From contig OY992537.1 in assembly GCA_963921195.1 (NCBI GenBank), positions 18,811,125 to 18,875,124 of the forward strand: a stretch of 64,000 nucleotides of DNA. Reading direction: 5' to 3'. This document shows positions 1-11,865 of the stretch, one piece after another (the stretch's first letter is position 1; the number at the start of each line of letters is the position of its first letter). Origin of the DNA: Pegoplata infirma. Lineage: Eukaryota; Arthropoda; Insecta; Diptera; Anthomyiidae. The position numbers and the translations under genes were made by a program. Under the pieces are notes generated by a model, which was not told the origin of the DNA, searched no databases, and saw nothing but the letters and a program-made list of their open reading frames with translations.

Positions 1-817
1 AATAATAAAAAATTTAACAAAAACAATTTGTAAAATTAAAAGCTATAAATAAAATTAAAAGCTCATTTAAATTTTTTTTTATTTTCTTGTAGTAAGGCTG
101 ATAGATTTTAATAAGCTATTCCAAAAAAACCTGAAATTCTAAAAGAAAATTCTTGATAATTTTGAAATTTTTTTTTTTTCTAAAATAAATTCTTATATGC
201 TAAGGACATTTTTTCTCTAGCAAAGATAAAAGATTCCTGGACATTTTTCCCATAGAAAACTTCTTAAAACTTCAGATAATGTTTCATCAAAAAAATCTAG
301 CATTCAGAGTCGAAAAAGTAGCAAATAATTTTCTTATGATCACGTCTGGATTTCTGAAATATTTTTCTATAAAAAATAAATGAGATAATTCTTTTTCTTA
401 GAAAATGACAAGAAAGGTTGTCAGATTCACTTATAAAATGACCACGTTTCTAATGACTAATAAGTTTTTCAAATGCAATTTCTTCGCTACAAATAGGGAA
501 GAAATTTCATTCTAACCTCAGTGGTTTTGGCTTTGCTATGATAAATCAGTCAGTTATCTATAGCACTTTTTTATAAACTTAAAATATTTTGAAACATAAT
601 CATCCAATTCTTACTGTCGGATAGGATTGACACAAAATTCCACATTGTTTTAGCGGAGGTATTTAAAAAAAAAAAAAAATATTTGCTTTGCTGGGCGATA
701 AGACGTATGAGTGATATTGACATTTAGTATCAATCATACGCCTACTATAGATAAAAGATTTTCGTGTTGTTTCTTAACGAATTGCTTGCTATATTCATAA
801 AAATTATAAAAAACTTA
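1..817. other. AT-rich non-coding stretch
   Basis: No reading frame of note, no recognisable repeat end and no RNA gene seen. Poly-A and poly-T runs dominate. It lies downstream of the last exon I can place, so it may be intron or flank of the TMTC2-type gene. Confidence 0.5.
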
Positions 818-1898
818 CACTCAAAAAAAAAGTGAACTAAAATCTGGGAAAATTAACTCAATTTTGAGAAAAAGAGGGAATAATTTGGCTCCAAAGATTT
901 TTTTTCTTGCTTTTAGTTCATAATTTTCCCAAAAATGAGGAAAACAAAGTTATTTAATTTTAAGCCAATTTTAACTAGAAAATGGGAAAAATTATACTTC
1001 ACATTTTAGAAATAGATTGGGTCTTGACCCTGGACCCATGGGTTCGGACCCCATTTAACTCGAGACCCCGTTGGGTCCTTTGAGGGTCCCCATAGATTTT
1101 GACCCAAAATTTGTGTCCGTTTCGCTCTAACTTGCTTAGTTTTTGAGATACGGTAAAAAGGGGCCTGATAGGGTCTTGAGAATCTTAAAAACCGGATAAC
1201 TCAAAAACTATTAATCGGAGGGCTTTCGGGTATTTTGCGGAAGTGTTCTACGAGTCAAGAGCTAAAAAAATGCCGTTGGACTTTTTCTCGTATTGGCAGT
1301 ATTTACCGCGATATGTGTATATATAAAATCTCGGGAATTTCAAAATTTAGATCTAAAATTAGGGTCTTGAGACCCCGACAGATATGCAGAGCTAGGCTAT
1401 TCCACATTTTTCTTTGTAGTCTTTCTTTTGAAAATTTCATCCGTTTTGCTCTATCTCGCTTAGTTTTCGAGATATCGCCATTTTGAATTTTTAACTAAAT
1501 TCTAAGAAGTTATTTACTAAATTCTCAGAAGTCATTAACTAAATACTAAGAAGTACACTTCCTCAATTCAAAGAAGAGAAATACGATGATGTTTTTTTTA
1601 GTAAATTTTAACTAAACTTGAACTAAATTGTTTTTTAAGAAATATATCTTAAAAATAAAGATACGATTCTTAGATTTGTGGAAAATTTCTTTGACTGTAA
1701 GAAATTTTTTCCTAATATTTAAAAAATCCATTTAAAGAAAACTTTGAACTAATTATAAGTAAATGAACTAAAATTTTTTCCTCATAGTTAAGAAAATTTC
1801 TCATTTTTAAGTTAAATTTAACTAAATTTTAGGAAAATTTATGATAAATTTTCTAAGACATTTTTTCCTTAAATTTAGTTATGTCTTTTTTTTCAGTG
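818..1898 (+). mobile_element. CACTC/CAGTG-ended TIR element, copy A1 (non-autonomous)
   Basis: One of three near-identical ~1.0-1.1 kb copies (also 4308-5387 and 45144-46161). The left end starts CACTCAAAAAAAAAG and the right end finishes CTTTTTTTTCAGTG, so the ends are inverted as CACT(C/G)AAAAAAAA. The dinucleotide TA flanks both sides (816-817 and 1899-1900). The interior carries a GC-richer block around 1017-1110 with repeated GACCC/GGGTC words. The 83-codon frame at 1235-1486 is shared in degraded form by the other copies, shows no known motif and is probably fortuitous. A CMC (CACTA/EnSpm-like) relationship is inferred from the CACT ends and short duplication only. Confidence 0.8.
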
Positions 1899-3720
1899 TA
1901 TAAAAGGTTTATTTGTTTAAAATAAATTTTGTAGGAAAGGCCTCAAATCTCACATGAAAATGCATAAATCTAACATCATTTAAGGGTTAAATGATTGCTT
2001 ACATAAGAAGTAGAAGGAGTAGTACGTAATTTGTTATTCAACCTCTTCCTTCTTAAAATCGTCTTTAAAGGCAGACTTTGCAGTTAGCACTTAAATCCTA
2101 GCCTACATCTTACAGCAATATTTTCAAAACAAAATTTTTTGAAAGTCAAATCTGCCATTGGACGTAATTGGAATCTTGTTGTACTTTCGTTTAAAATTGT
2201 TGACCTTTAGTTTAGATGAAGACTTAAGGTCCTTATTAATCACGCAATTCTAACCATCAACTATTTTCTAAGCCATTGCTTAACATTTTGAATACAATCT
2301 TAGGAAATTAGATCTTGAATAAACATTAAGAGATGTTTAAAAATGCTGTAAAATCTTTAGGGAAAAGTGTTAACTACTGTTTGTAAAATTCATCCCAATA
2401 CTTTTTTTCTTTGTTTGCATTTGTTCAATAGTACTTATTCTTCTTTCCTTATCTACTTTTTTTCCTACTTGTTCTCTATGTACATAAGTAGTTGAAAAAA
2501 TTTGTTGTTAAGTATTTACTTATTTTTTTTTTTTTTTTGTTATTCTTTTGTTGTTTAAATTTCCGTTATTTACTTTCAAATAGTAAAAACGCATTGTGGT
2601 GTTTTTTTTCCTTTTATCAACACTTTTATATAACATTTCCAACTTCTTCTTTACTTTTGGTTTTGTTATTTGTTTGGTTTTGATGATTTTTTTCTTTCAA
2701 TATTATTTTTCTTTTTTTTTCAATATTTGTTGTAATGTACAACAAATCTCGGAAATACCTTAAGCTGTATTGATTAGATGACGGTGATTTGTAAGAAGAA
2801 AAAAATACAATGTACGTGCAGGCGATGGATAGATTTACAGTTAAGTAATACAATATTTTTACTAAAAATGTTGTTTTAAGCTGTAACATACGAGTGGATG
2901 TGTTGAATGTGTTAAGTTGGAGGAAACTTAAAGAAAATTAAATTAAATTTTTTTTTAACAAAAAAAAAAAAAAATGTGTTTATAAAAGTTAGTGATAACC
3001 GAACAAGGACGTAAGACACTCATTTGAGTACGCTATATACAGGCTTAGTAGCCTCTGGTTAAACTCTTGTTTTTAAAATATTTGAGTTTAAAGAATTAAC
3101 GTTTCAAGAACATATAAAAAACCTAATTTTGAATAAAAATCTACAAATACTGATCAATTTTTATAAAGAAATAAAAATGGTTTATTTGACTTTTAAAATA
3201 TTATATTTGAAGCAGTTTAATTCTAGCTCGAGGTCAGTTTTCATTACTAATTACACCATGATATTTTACTTCTAAAATTTACAAAGATTTTCTTGTTTGA
3301 GTTGACCATTGAAAGTTGTTTTAACAAAGGTTTTTGGTAAAATCAGATTCTTTAATAAATTTTGAGTTAAAATAATTTCATGAAACACAAATTAAGAATT
3401 AATTTTCGTTTAACTCGATCGATTTGATGTCGCTATGTTGGTTGGAACATCTTTCTACATAACCTATAAAAATCAAAATGCTTTAGTACGGCTCCTGATG
3501 AAGAAATGCGAACGGAATGGAAAACAAACATATTTTTTTTACACAAAAAAGGTTTTTTTTACAATTTTTTTTTGCAGAAATTTTTACCCCACCAAAAACT
3601 TTTTTAACAACCTTTTTTACAATTATTTATAATTTTTCATCTGAGCGATATAAATTCAAAAAGACATGAACGAAAATGTGCACTTCAAAAAGTTTACACA
3701 TCCCCAAAAAAAAAAAACAA
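1899..3720. other. AT-rich non-coding stretch
   Basis: No supported gene. Short frames at 2492-2889 and 3435-3632 are low-complexity, biased by T runs, and are not backed by homology. Nothing else recognised. Confidence 0.45.
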
Positions 3721-4307
3721 CAACTAGAAAAGTTAAATTTGACTCCACAATGCCCTTTTTAATGTAAATAGTAAATTTTCTAACTTGAAACAAGTTAAAT
3801 AGTTAAATTCGACTTGGCCGGATCTACACAATGCCCTTTTAAGTGATAGTTAATTATCTAATTTGAAAAAATAAAATTTTTGAATAGTTTTTATTTTGTG
3901 AAAAAAAAATTTTTTAAGTAATTTTTGCAAAAAAAAAATAATTTACTAATTTTTTTTTTCGAGTGTAAAATTGTTTTTGAGTGTAAAATTTTTTTCGAGT
4001 GTATTTTTTTTAGTGTAAAAATATTTTGTGAAATATTTTTGTGACTAACCAATGTTTTTAAAACATGTTTACCGGGTTTTCAACTCATGAATTTAAGGTG
4101 AAATTAATCTGAAATTCACGTTTTTGCTAATAACTTTTGAACCACTAGACCGATCTGCCTGAAAATCAACACGAATCAGGCCAGGGGAACGAAAATATAT
4201 ATTCCAAGCGTCACCATCCTCAGCATTGCCTTTCGAAAGTAAGCGTGTTTTTTATTTCTTAAATTCACGAAAAACCCTTGCCGAAATTCAGTCTTTTACT
4301 CATATCA

Positions 4308-5387
4308 CACTCAAAAAAAAAGTGAACTAAAATCTGGGAAAATTAACTAAATTTTGAGAAAAAGAGTGAATGATTTGGCTCCAAAGATTTTTTTTCTTGG
4401 TTTAAGTTCATAATTTTCCCAAAAATAAGGAAAACAAAGTTACTTAATTTTAAGCCAATTTTAACTAGAAAATGAGAAAAATTATACTTCACATTTTAGA
4501 AATAGATTGGATCTAGACCCTGGACCCATGGGTTCGGACCCCATTTACCTCGAGACCCCGTTGGGTCCTTTAAGGGTCCCTATAGATTTTGAACCAAAAC
4601 TTGTGTCCGTTTCGCTCTAACTTGCTTAGTTTTTGAGATACGGTAATAAGGGGTCTGAAAGGGTCTTGAGAATCTTAAAAACTTGATATCTCAAAAACTA
4701 TTAATCGGAGGGCTTTCGGGTATTTTGCGGAAGTGTTCTACGATTCAAGAGCTACAAAAATGCCGTTGGACCTTTTCTCGTGTTGGCAGTATTTACCGAG
4801 ATATGTGCATATATAAAATCTCGGGAATTTCAAATTTTAGATCTAAATTTAGGGTCTTGAGGTCCCGACAGATATGCAGAGCTAGGCTATTCCATATTTT
4901 TCTTTGTTGTCTTTCTTTTGAAAATTTCGTCCGTTTCGCTCTATCTCGCTTAGTTTTCAAGATATCGCCATTTTGAATTTTTAACTAAATTTTAAGAAGT
5001 TATTTACTAAATTTTCAGAAGTTATTAACTAAATTCTAAGAAATACACTTCCTCAATTCAAAGAAGAGAAATACGATGATGTTTTTTTAGTAAATTTTAA
5101 CTAAACTTGAACTAAATTGTTTTTTAAGAAATATGTCTTAAAAATAAAGATACGTTTCTTAGATTTGTGGAAAATTTTTTTGGCAGTAAGAATTTTTTTC
5201 CTAATATTTAAAAATCCCATTTAAAAAAAAGTTTGAACTACTTATAGGTAAATGAACTAAATTTTTTTCCTCATAGTTAGGAAAATTTCTCATTTTTTAG
5301 TTAAATTTTACTAAATTTAAGGAAAATTCATGATAAATTTTCAAAGACATTTTTTCCTTAATTTTAGTTATGTCTTTTTTTTCAGTG
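4308..5387 (+). mobile_element. CACTC/CAGTG-ended TIR element, copy A2
   Basis: Almost the same sequence as 818-1898. It is flanked by CA on both sides (4306-4307 and 5388-5389). Removing it restores the DINE-1 text ctcatatca-tttgaaccactg, which matches intact DINE-1 copies elsewhere. That proves it moved as a unit with a 2-bp duplication. The 97-codon frame at 4683-4976 corresponds to that at 1235-1486 of copy A1. Confidence 0.85.
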
Positions 5388-6161
5388 CATTTGAACCACT
5401 GCACTATAGGAAATTTTACCCCTTTTTTTGGCCAAAAGTCAAAATTAAAATTTTTGCAAACATTATTTTTTTTTACATTAATATAAAAAAACTTAACGAA
5501 GTAAACAATTCTTTCTGCATTTTTCGACAGAATTGATGTACTGTCACTTTATCAGTAGTTTTTCTTGCAATTTCTTAATTAGTTATAAAATAACTATTGA
5601 GTGCAGTGAATTTTGTGATAGCTTCTAACAAAAGTTTTTATATTAAGAATTAATAGTTATTAAAAACTAAGAAATGGAAAATAATTTCGAAGGTGAGAAC
5701 TTTAATGATAAATAGTGAAATGTTGGTGAACTCATCTATTACTTACTTTAATTGAAAAAATTGAAGTGACCTTAAGATGAACTTATTGAAGTATGAATTG
5801 GAATTTTATTTTGACTTTAAAAAAATGATAGCATACGTTAGCTATAAAACCATAAAAGTTCTCTAGGACAATCAATTACCTTCCGAATTTAATAAATTTC
5901 AAGGTCGGATATGTGCAAACTTTTTTTAAAAACGCATTTTTCCAGGTGACTACTGAGTGCCAAATTCAGACTTATTTAATACATGGCGAGAGAAATAAAA
6001 CAAAGGTGGATAAGGAGCCGCTATTTCTGGCCATTTCTTTTCATACATTGCTGAGAGTGATTGTTTCGAAAACTTTAAACAATATATAAAGAAGGAATTA
6101 AGAATATTTTGATCAAATATAAATATGAAAGGGATTAAAAGTTGTACGAGTTTGAAAGTTT

Positions 6162-6344
6162 TTGAAAGACAGCATGCTGTTTGGCTTAAAGGCAATACTA
6201 AGAAAACTTGAAACGCAGCCTGCCTCCACTAAATCGAAACCAGGGCGACCGAAATTAACTTTTTTGTCAAAATCTGCGAGAACAAAAATACGAGTTACAG
6301 CAGAAATCTCTAAAGATCTACGGCTGCCCGTAGTGGCATTTTGA
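6162..6344 (+). pseudogene. Possible transposase N-terminal remnant
   Basis: A 60-codon frame inside the CACTATAGG-ended element. From about residue 20 it reads STKSKPGRPKLTF, then SARTKIRV and EISKDL. The basic 'GRPK-F-S-R-K' pattern is reminiscent of N-terminal regions of insect transposon proteins, but I cannot name the family. No catalytic core follows, so this is at best a relic of the autonomous partner. It could also be a chance frame. Confidence 0.3.
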
Positions 6345-6473
6345 AATGTAGTTGACGACTTGGAACTCAAAAATCAAATTTTTGAATAAAATCCTGATTA
6401 AAAAGTAGCTTCGTTTGACACTTCTTAAAATTGTAAAAATAAATTTCTACTGTTATCTTCGAAAGTTAGTGTA

Positions 6474-6637
6474 AACTCAAAAAAAAAAATAAATAGTAAA
6501 AACAGTTTAGAAAACCAGATAATCTATCAAGGATCTAAAAAATCATGGATGCGGAAACTTATAACCCGGGAACCCTGTTTGGAACTATTTATTAGTTAAT
6601 TTTTTAGGTAACTTTACTAAATTTTTTTTTTTGAGTG
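6474..6637 (+). mobile_element. 164-bp CAC-type mini TIR element
   Basis: Starts AACTCAAAAAAAAAAA (first base changed from the CACTC norm) and ends TTTTTTTTTTTGAGTG. TA flanks it on both sides (6472-6473 and 6638-6639). It sits within the 5402-6774 element, so it is the youngest layer of this nest. No coding capacity. Confidence 0.6.
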
Positions 6638-6952
6638 TATGAAAAACTTAAAGAGTCACTCCCTCCCTCTAAAGAGTCTTCTAAAAGTCAAATAAAAAAA
6701 AAATCATTCAAATCGGTACAGCCGTTTGGCTGTAAATAATTTTGGCCAAAAAAAGGGTAAAATTTCCTATAGTGCACTGGACTGATTTCGCTGGATTACA
6801 ATACCAACCTGACCAGGTTAATGCCAAACATATATGCTAAAGTTCAGGAGCCTCCTTAATGTCTTTCAAAAGTTATAGTGTTTTCAACAGAGAGACAAAC
6901 GGACAGACGGATGGACATCGGTAAAATCGATCGAGGATCATGAATATATATT

Positions 6953-8734
6953 GGGCATTCCATGTCAAATCACTCACTATTAGACCCGACCCCCCTTGAT
7001 TAATTTTTTTTGGATATGTTTTAGTACGTAATAAATGCAGATTTTTATGCCATGTTGGTGTTGAGTAATCAATTTTTCAAAATTTAGATTTTTTCAAAAA
7101 AATTAAAAAAATTAAAATTTTTAATTAATTTTGACCAGTAAAAATTTCAATATCTTAAAAAAAGTTGGACAACATTTTGTTGGTATTTAAATGTAGTTTT
7201 AGAAAAAAAATATGAAAAAGTTATTCTAAGTAATTATCCCTTATTTTTTACCTTTAAAATATTAAAATCGACTTTTTGAAAAAATCCGACACCTTAATTT
7301 TTTTTTAAGTCTAAAAGTTCTACTCTAAACTACGCAACTTTTAAGCCATAATTCGAGATGTGATCAAAATTTGTTTTATTTTTTTAAAATTTTGAAAATT
7401 GCACTTTTTTTTTACTCTTAATGTGTTAGATATTGACACTTGGATGTATTTATTTGGATGTAGAAATACGTTTTATGAAATTTCAAGATAATCAGACATG
7501 TCTAAGGTGTGCTATGTCGGTCATGAAATTTAAAAACGAATTAAACGGGGAAAATGTGTCTTTTTGGTAACTTTCTCAATTTTTTCGATATTTTGAGTTA
7601 AGTAAGAATTCAAATGGTTACAGAATTTTTATTTGGAGTAAAATGACTTTCCAATAAGGTACTTAAAATTAAAATCGGTAAAAAATCAGCCAAGTTATTA
7701 CAACTTCCCCAGGCATCTAACGTATATCATACTACATGATTAATGAATACGAGTAAAATTTTTTAAATTTATTGAAATTATCTACTGTAGTAACATTTTT
7801 TATTCTTCGTGTTCCAATTAAAATTTTTTTTTTTTTGGTTTTTCCAAATTTTTTTGTAAAAAAAAAATAAAAATTAAAAAATGGAGATTTCAAACGAGTG
7901 TTGAAAAATGCAGGTATTTTTAGCATTAATTTAAAACATGTTAGCAAAACACAATATAAAATATACTTGTCATCTTATTACATTTGAACTTGAAGAATAA
8001 AAAAAATTTTATTACAGTAGAAAATTTCAATGAATTTCATAAATCGGATTGTATTCCTTAATCAAGTGGTCTGCCACATATTAGATGCCTGGGGAAGTTT
8101 TAATAACTTGGCTGATTTAGTACCTTATTAGAGATGCATTTTACTCTAAATCAAATTTCTAAAACTACCTAAATTAAAATTTAACTTAAAATACCAAAAA
8201 AATTGAGAAAACTGAAAAAATCCTATTTTTCCTTGTAATCCTTTTTTTTTTAATTCAAGGCTGATGCGGCACGCCTTACCCATGTCCGATCAACCTACAT
8301 TTTTGTGAGACGTATTTTACCCACAAATGAATATATTTAGGATAAGTTAGGGTCTATATCTACCAATTTAATTTTTTTGGAGCACCATATAAAATAAACC
8401 AGAGTCAAAAAAAAATCCAATTTTCAAAATTTAAAAAAAATCTAAGGATTCGGACTTTTACAAAAAGTTGATTTTAATTTTTAAACGTTAAAAAAATAAC
8501 GGATAATTTTTCATTTTTTTTCTAAAACTACACTTAAACACTAACAAAAAGTTGTCCAAATTTTTTTCAGATATCTTTATTTTTTACTGCTCAAAATTAA
8601 TTGAAAATTTCAATTTTTAAATTTTTTTGAAAAAATCGCCATTTTAAAAAATTGATTACTCAACACCAACATGGTATAAAAATCTGAAAATTTGATAGCA
8701 AGTTGCATTTATTACGCTCTAAAGCATATCTCAG
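6953..8734. mobile_element. Large foldback element 1
   Basis: Two long inverted arms: about 6985-7320 pairs with about 8400-8734, and about 7490-7735 pairs with about 8045-8290 (shared blocks such as 'gttggtgttgagtaatcaat' and 'cttccccaggcatctaa'). The left end reads GGGCATTCCATGTCAAATC. The right arm stops about 60 bp short and is truncated. The left end sits in the (TA)n tract of a DINE-1 copy. Arms of roughly 700 bp around a short centre make this a foldback or giant MITE. The frame at 7732-7947 is centre sequence without recognisable content. Confidence 0.75.
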
Positions 8735-8879
8735 CACAGGGTACGCATACTTGTTATACCATGTATACGACACTGTGTACATTTGGGTAATCGCTTGAAA
8801 AGAATTTGATCGATTTAAAATAATTATTTTTTAATTTAAATTATCAAAATTGTTTAAATTTTAATTTACTTTTCCAAAA
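8735..8879. other. Short unassigned AT-rich spacer
   Basis: Joins the truncated foldback to the next DINE-like unit. The sequence resembles the 44.95-45.06 kb spacer only in composition. Confidence 0.3.
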
Positions 8880-9216
8880 AATAAATCTTAAAATTAAAAA
8901 AATGCCTGCGAATTTTGTACTCTTGTCCCAAACATTAAATCATCATAATGTTTTGCGGAAGATTTGGATGTACTTGCTAAAGCAAAGTTTTTTTAGAAAA
9001 AATAATGTTACATATATTACTTTGCTATTCCATGCAAAACGAATTAAAATATCAGTCGAGGACCCCATTAAAAAACCAAAAGAGCTGTACATTTCGTAAG
9101 TGAGTGCAAAAATAAGTGCAAAAAAGTGTTTTTATATTTTGGTGAGTATAAAAGATTCGGCACCAAAGAATATAACACTCTAACTTATTTTATGTACATT
9201 TGACAAACAAATGGAA
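8880..9216 (+). mobile_element. DINE-1-like element, second subfamily (D)
   Basis: Contains 'cctgcgaattttgt', 'gtcgaggaccccatt', a 'gagtataaaagattcggcac' block and 'aacactctaactt'. These match a copy at 45063-46340 and, inverted, 60759-60910. The small frame at 8902-9099 is only part of this repeat. Confidence 0.65.
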
Positions 9217-9745
9217 AATTTTTATGCGAAAAGCTTAGACTTGGTGAAAAAGTAGTTTTGGTAAAAAAAAAAAATGATTTTTTTTCACGAAAAACAAAAT
9301 TTTGTTAAAAAAAATTTAATGAACCCAAACTTTTTGGTGAAAAAAATATTTTGATGAAAAAAAGTTTTTGATGAATTTTTTTGATGAAAAGAAAAATTTG
9401 TTTTATAAAAAAAATTGATGAAAAAAAAATTTTGAAAAAAAAAAAAAATTTGTGAGAAAAAAATTGATACTAAAAAATTTATGGAAAAATAAATTTGATT
9501 GAAAAAAAATTGAAAAAAAAATTTTATGAAAAAAATTAATGAAAAAAAAAAATAATGAAAAAAAAAATTTGATAAAAAAAAAATTTGATGAAAAAAAATT
9601 TTATAAAAAAAAAATTTGAAAAAAATTTATCAAAAAAAAAATGATGAAAAAAAAGTATGATAAAAAAAAAGTATGATGAAAAAAAAAATTGATGAAAAAA
9701 AAATTGATGACAAAAAAAAATTTGATGAAAAAAAAATTTGATGAA
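9217..9745. repeat. GATGAAAAAAAATTT-type degenerate array
   Basis: Dozens of imperfect 12-16 bp units of the form (a)ttgatgaaaaaaaa. An inverted relative occupies 60447-60758 at the same place between two DINE-like ends. Long Phe/His/Ile-rich frames on the minus strand (9536-9910) are by-products of the array and not genes. Confidence 0.8.
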
Positions 9746-9747
9746 AA

Positions 9748-10280
9748 AACAAGTGAGAGTGTTAAATTCGGCTGTGCCGAATCTTTTATACCCTCCAAAA
9801 TGTAAAAAAATATAAAAAAAAATCCAGGGGCGTCTTTTTTTTTGGGGGGGGGGGGGGGGGTTGGTGGGAGACGTTAGTTGGCACCTTCCCCTTGCGATTT
9901 TGAACTTCATCTGAGATAAGAATGTTGCATTTGCTTAGCAAAAGTACAAAAAACCCTGCAAAAAATGCGGTTTTTCTTGGGTTGGTTTAGTTCTCCAAGG
10001 GGGAACTTTTTTCCCCTTGGTCCGATTTTGCCCATTTCCGAACTTAACCTGCCTAGGAATATAAGACATATTCGTGCCAAACTTCGGAAGTCTAGCTCTT
10101 TTATTTTGGACTGTATCGTGTCCTCTACAGACGGACAGACGGACGGACGGACGGACGGACATCGCTAGAATGTCTTAGAATCTATCACTGATCAATAATA
10201 TATATACTTTATGGGGTCCTAGACCGATATTTCGATGCGTTACACACGGAATGACAAAGTGAGTATACCCCCATACTGTG
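9748..10280 (-). mobile_element. DINE-1-like element, part 1 of a split copy
   Basis: Begins AACAAGTGAGAGTGTTAAAT and carries the short hairpin TTCGGCTGTGCCGAA, TATACCCTCC, a (GGAC)n tract at about 10131-10160, and 'actttatggggtcc'. A 17-G run lies at 9844-9860. It stops at 'catactgtg' and its missing end, ctgtggttggagggtataaa, resumes at 17476. The 3' hairpin followed by CACTCTCACTTGTT (reverse sense) fits a non-autonomous Helitron. Confidence 0.85.
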
Positions 10281-11654
10281 CACTGTGGGCCAGGATTTCC
10301 ATTTTTTGGCCAATAAGGTCTGTAAGGCAACACATATTTAAAAATATTTTTTCGGAATGTCGACATCTTGAATTTTGTCCATCTTTAATATCTTTTTATT
10401 ATACCTTAAAGTTTTTTTTTTGCATGAGGTTAAAGTCAAAGTTTGAGATTTTTTTTATATATTTTATTTATGAAACAAATAATTTTTTTTTGTACTTCAA
10501 CACAATATTTTTTCCAATTTTCGGTGAAGTTCTCCTAAAGACATACCTGTTTGTTGAACACATGATATAAACTGTCAAAAAGTAAGCTATAAGCATATTT
10601 TTTTTTAAATAAATAATGGAAATTCGTACTTTTGTTGAAATCCGCCTTTTTTCAACACCAAAGTCCAAAAAAGTCCAAACGATATTGACAAACCTCGAAC
10701 TACGATCTGTCTCTGACAATGTATTCTATTCACATTTTTGCGACCCTGTGCGACCGTACATAAACTTTTGATTTAGAGGCAATAAACCAAAATATGACGT
10801 TTACAAATGCATTAACATGGAACTTCAATATTTTTTGATATTTTTGTTTCTATTGATTTCTAGTAAAAAATGTCTCACTTTGACAACATTGGCGTGATAA
10901 CTGGTGATGGGCACGTGAGTGAATTTTGACTCACGTTGATTCACGCTCACGCAAAAAAACATAATTTGCTCAATCGTTTTTTTCTCACACTTACTCACTA
11001 TTTACGTAAACAAATCACCACTCACGTGTTACTCACGCTCACTCGTAACTCACGCTAGGCCTTTAAAACACGAAACAAATTGTAAAAACTAAGTAAATAC
11101 AATTAAATAGTTTTGAATCACGCAAAAAAATTGCACTCACTACGAATCACTCACGCAAAAAATTGTCTCACTCACTTATCACTCACACTCAAAAAAAAAA
11201 ACTTGTAAAATTAGCTAAAAATTTAGTTAAAAATAACTAAAAAAACACCTGGTTTTGAACCTGCCAAATTTTTGTTAATTTAACTAAAAACATTTAGTTG
11301 TTAATTCGTAAAATAGATTTAGCAAAAAAACCATCAATTTAACTAAAATATTAGCTAACAATTTTGTAACATTTTTACGTTATTCGTTTACCAAAAAATT
11401 ACTTAAATTTAGCAAAATTTTTTGTTACTTTTTGTAAGTATAAATTTACAAAAAATGTTTGCTAAATATTCTGTAAATTTGTTAAACAGTACAAATTTGA
11501 AAGAACCTAAAATCCAAAATTCTGATAAAACTAAAAAGAAACTTTAATTTACAAAGCATGTTGATTTTATTGATATTAAATGAAAAATGTTTACATGTAG
11601 TAATTTCTGCTATATTGTTACATGTAGTTCTTTAACTTTTTACCAGTTGGCGTT

Positions 11655-11865
11655 TTGAATGTTGGCAAATTCTTCTTCTTTTCGCTGTTAGATAATGCTT
11701 CGTCATATGACATTAGACGGCGTTTCCGGTCATCTTTATTTGTAGGTAATGTTTCTTCATTTGACATTAGATGGCGTACCGCTCATTTTTTATTTTTGGG
11801 TAATTTTCCTTCATTTGAAATTAGATGGCGTTACCGGTCATTTTATATCATTTTTGCATGACTGA
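11655..11865 (+). repeat. 54-bp tandem repeat, about 3 units
   Basis: 'gacattagacggcg', 'gacattagatggcg' and 'gaaattagatggcg' recur at 11709, 11763 and 11817, a period of 54 bp. Because 54 is a multiple of three, an open frame (11655-11861) shows an 18-residue repeat of the S(S)F-DIR-R type. No start-site, homology or splice evidence makes it a gene. Confidence 0.6.

Larger units (their letters stand above)
5402..6774 (+). mobile_element. CACTATAGG-ended TIR element
   Basis: The left end is CACTATAGGAAATTTTACCC followed by a T-run and GGCCAAAA. The right end is its inverse, finishing CCTATAGTG, so the TIRs are about 35 bp and nearly identical. The word CACTG is present on both sides (5397-5401 and 6775-6779), and excision restores the DINE-1 text gaaccactggactgatttcg. 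Because the repeat ends share C and G with the element edge, the duplication is either CACTG (5 bp) or ACT (3 bp) with ends GCACT. The element holds a small transposase-like frame (6162-6344) and a 164-bp insertion (6474-6637). Confidence 0.85.
3721..6952 (-). mobile_element. DINE-1/mini-me-like element split by nested insertions
   Basis: The host copy reads 3721-4307, then 5390-5401, then 6775-6952. It starts near the GTTAAATT.GACT motif, continues through the 'gaaccactgg' block and reaches a short GGAC-type tract (6901-6917) and GATCATGAATATATA, where a foldback element follows. The (GTCY)n tract next to GACCCCATAAAGTATATATA is the known signature of Drosophila INE-1/DINE-1 and mini-me elements, regarded as non-autonomous Helitron derivatives. 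The intact copies at 47136-47890 and 50508-51235 confirm that 4308-5387 and 5402-6774 are later insertions. Confidence 0.75.

Noticed and set aside
9536..9910. A 124-residue Phe/His-rich open frame on the minus strand
   Set aside because: It is the translation of the GATGAAAAAAAA array plus the G-run of DINE-1. Frames of the same look appear in every such array (e.g. 59454-59847, 58792-59205).
11655..11861. A frame with an 18-residue repeat
   Set aside because: A 54-bp tandem DNA repeat gives an in-frame protein repeat by arithmetic. No homology, context or splice support.
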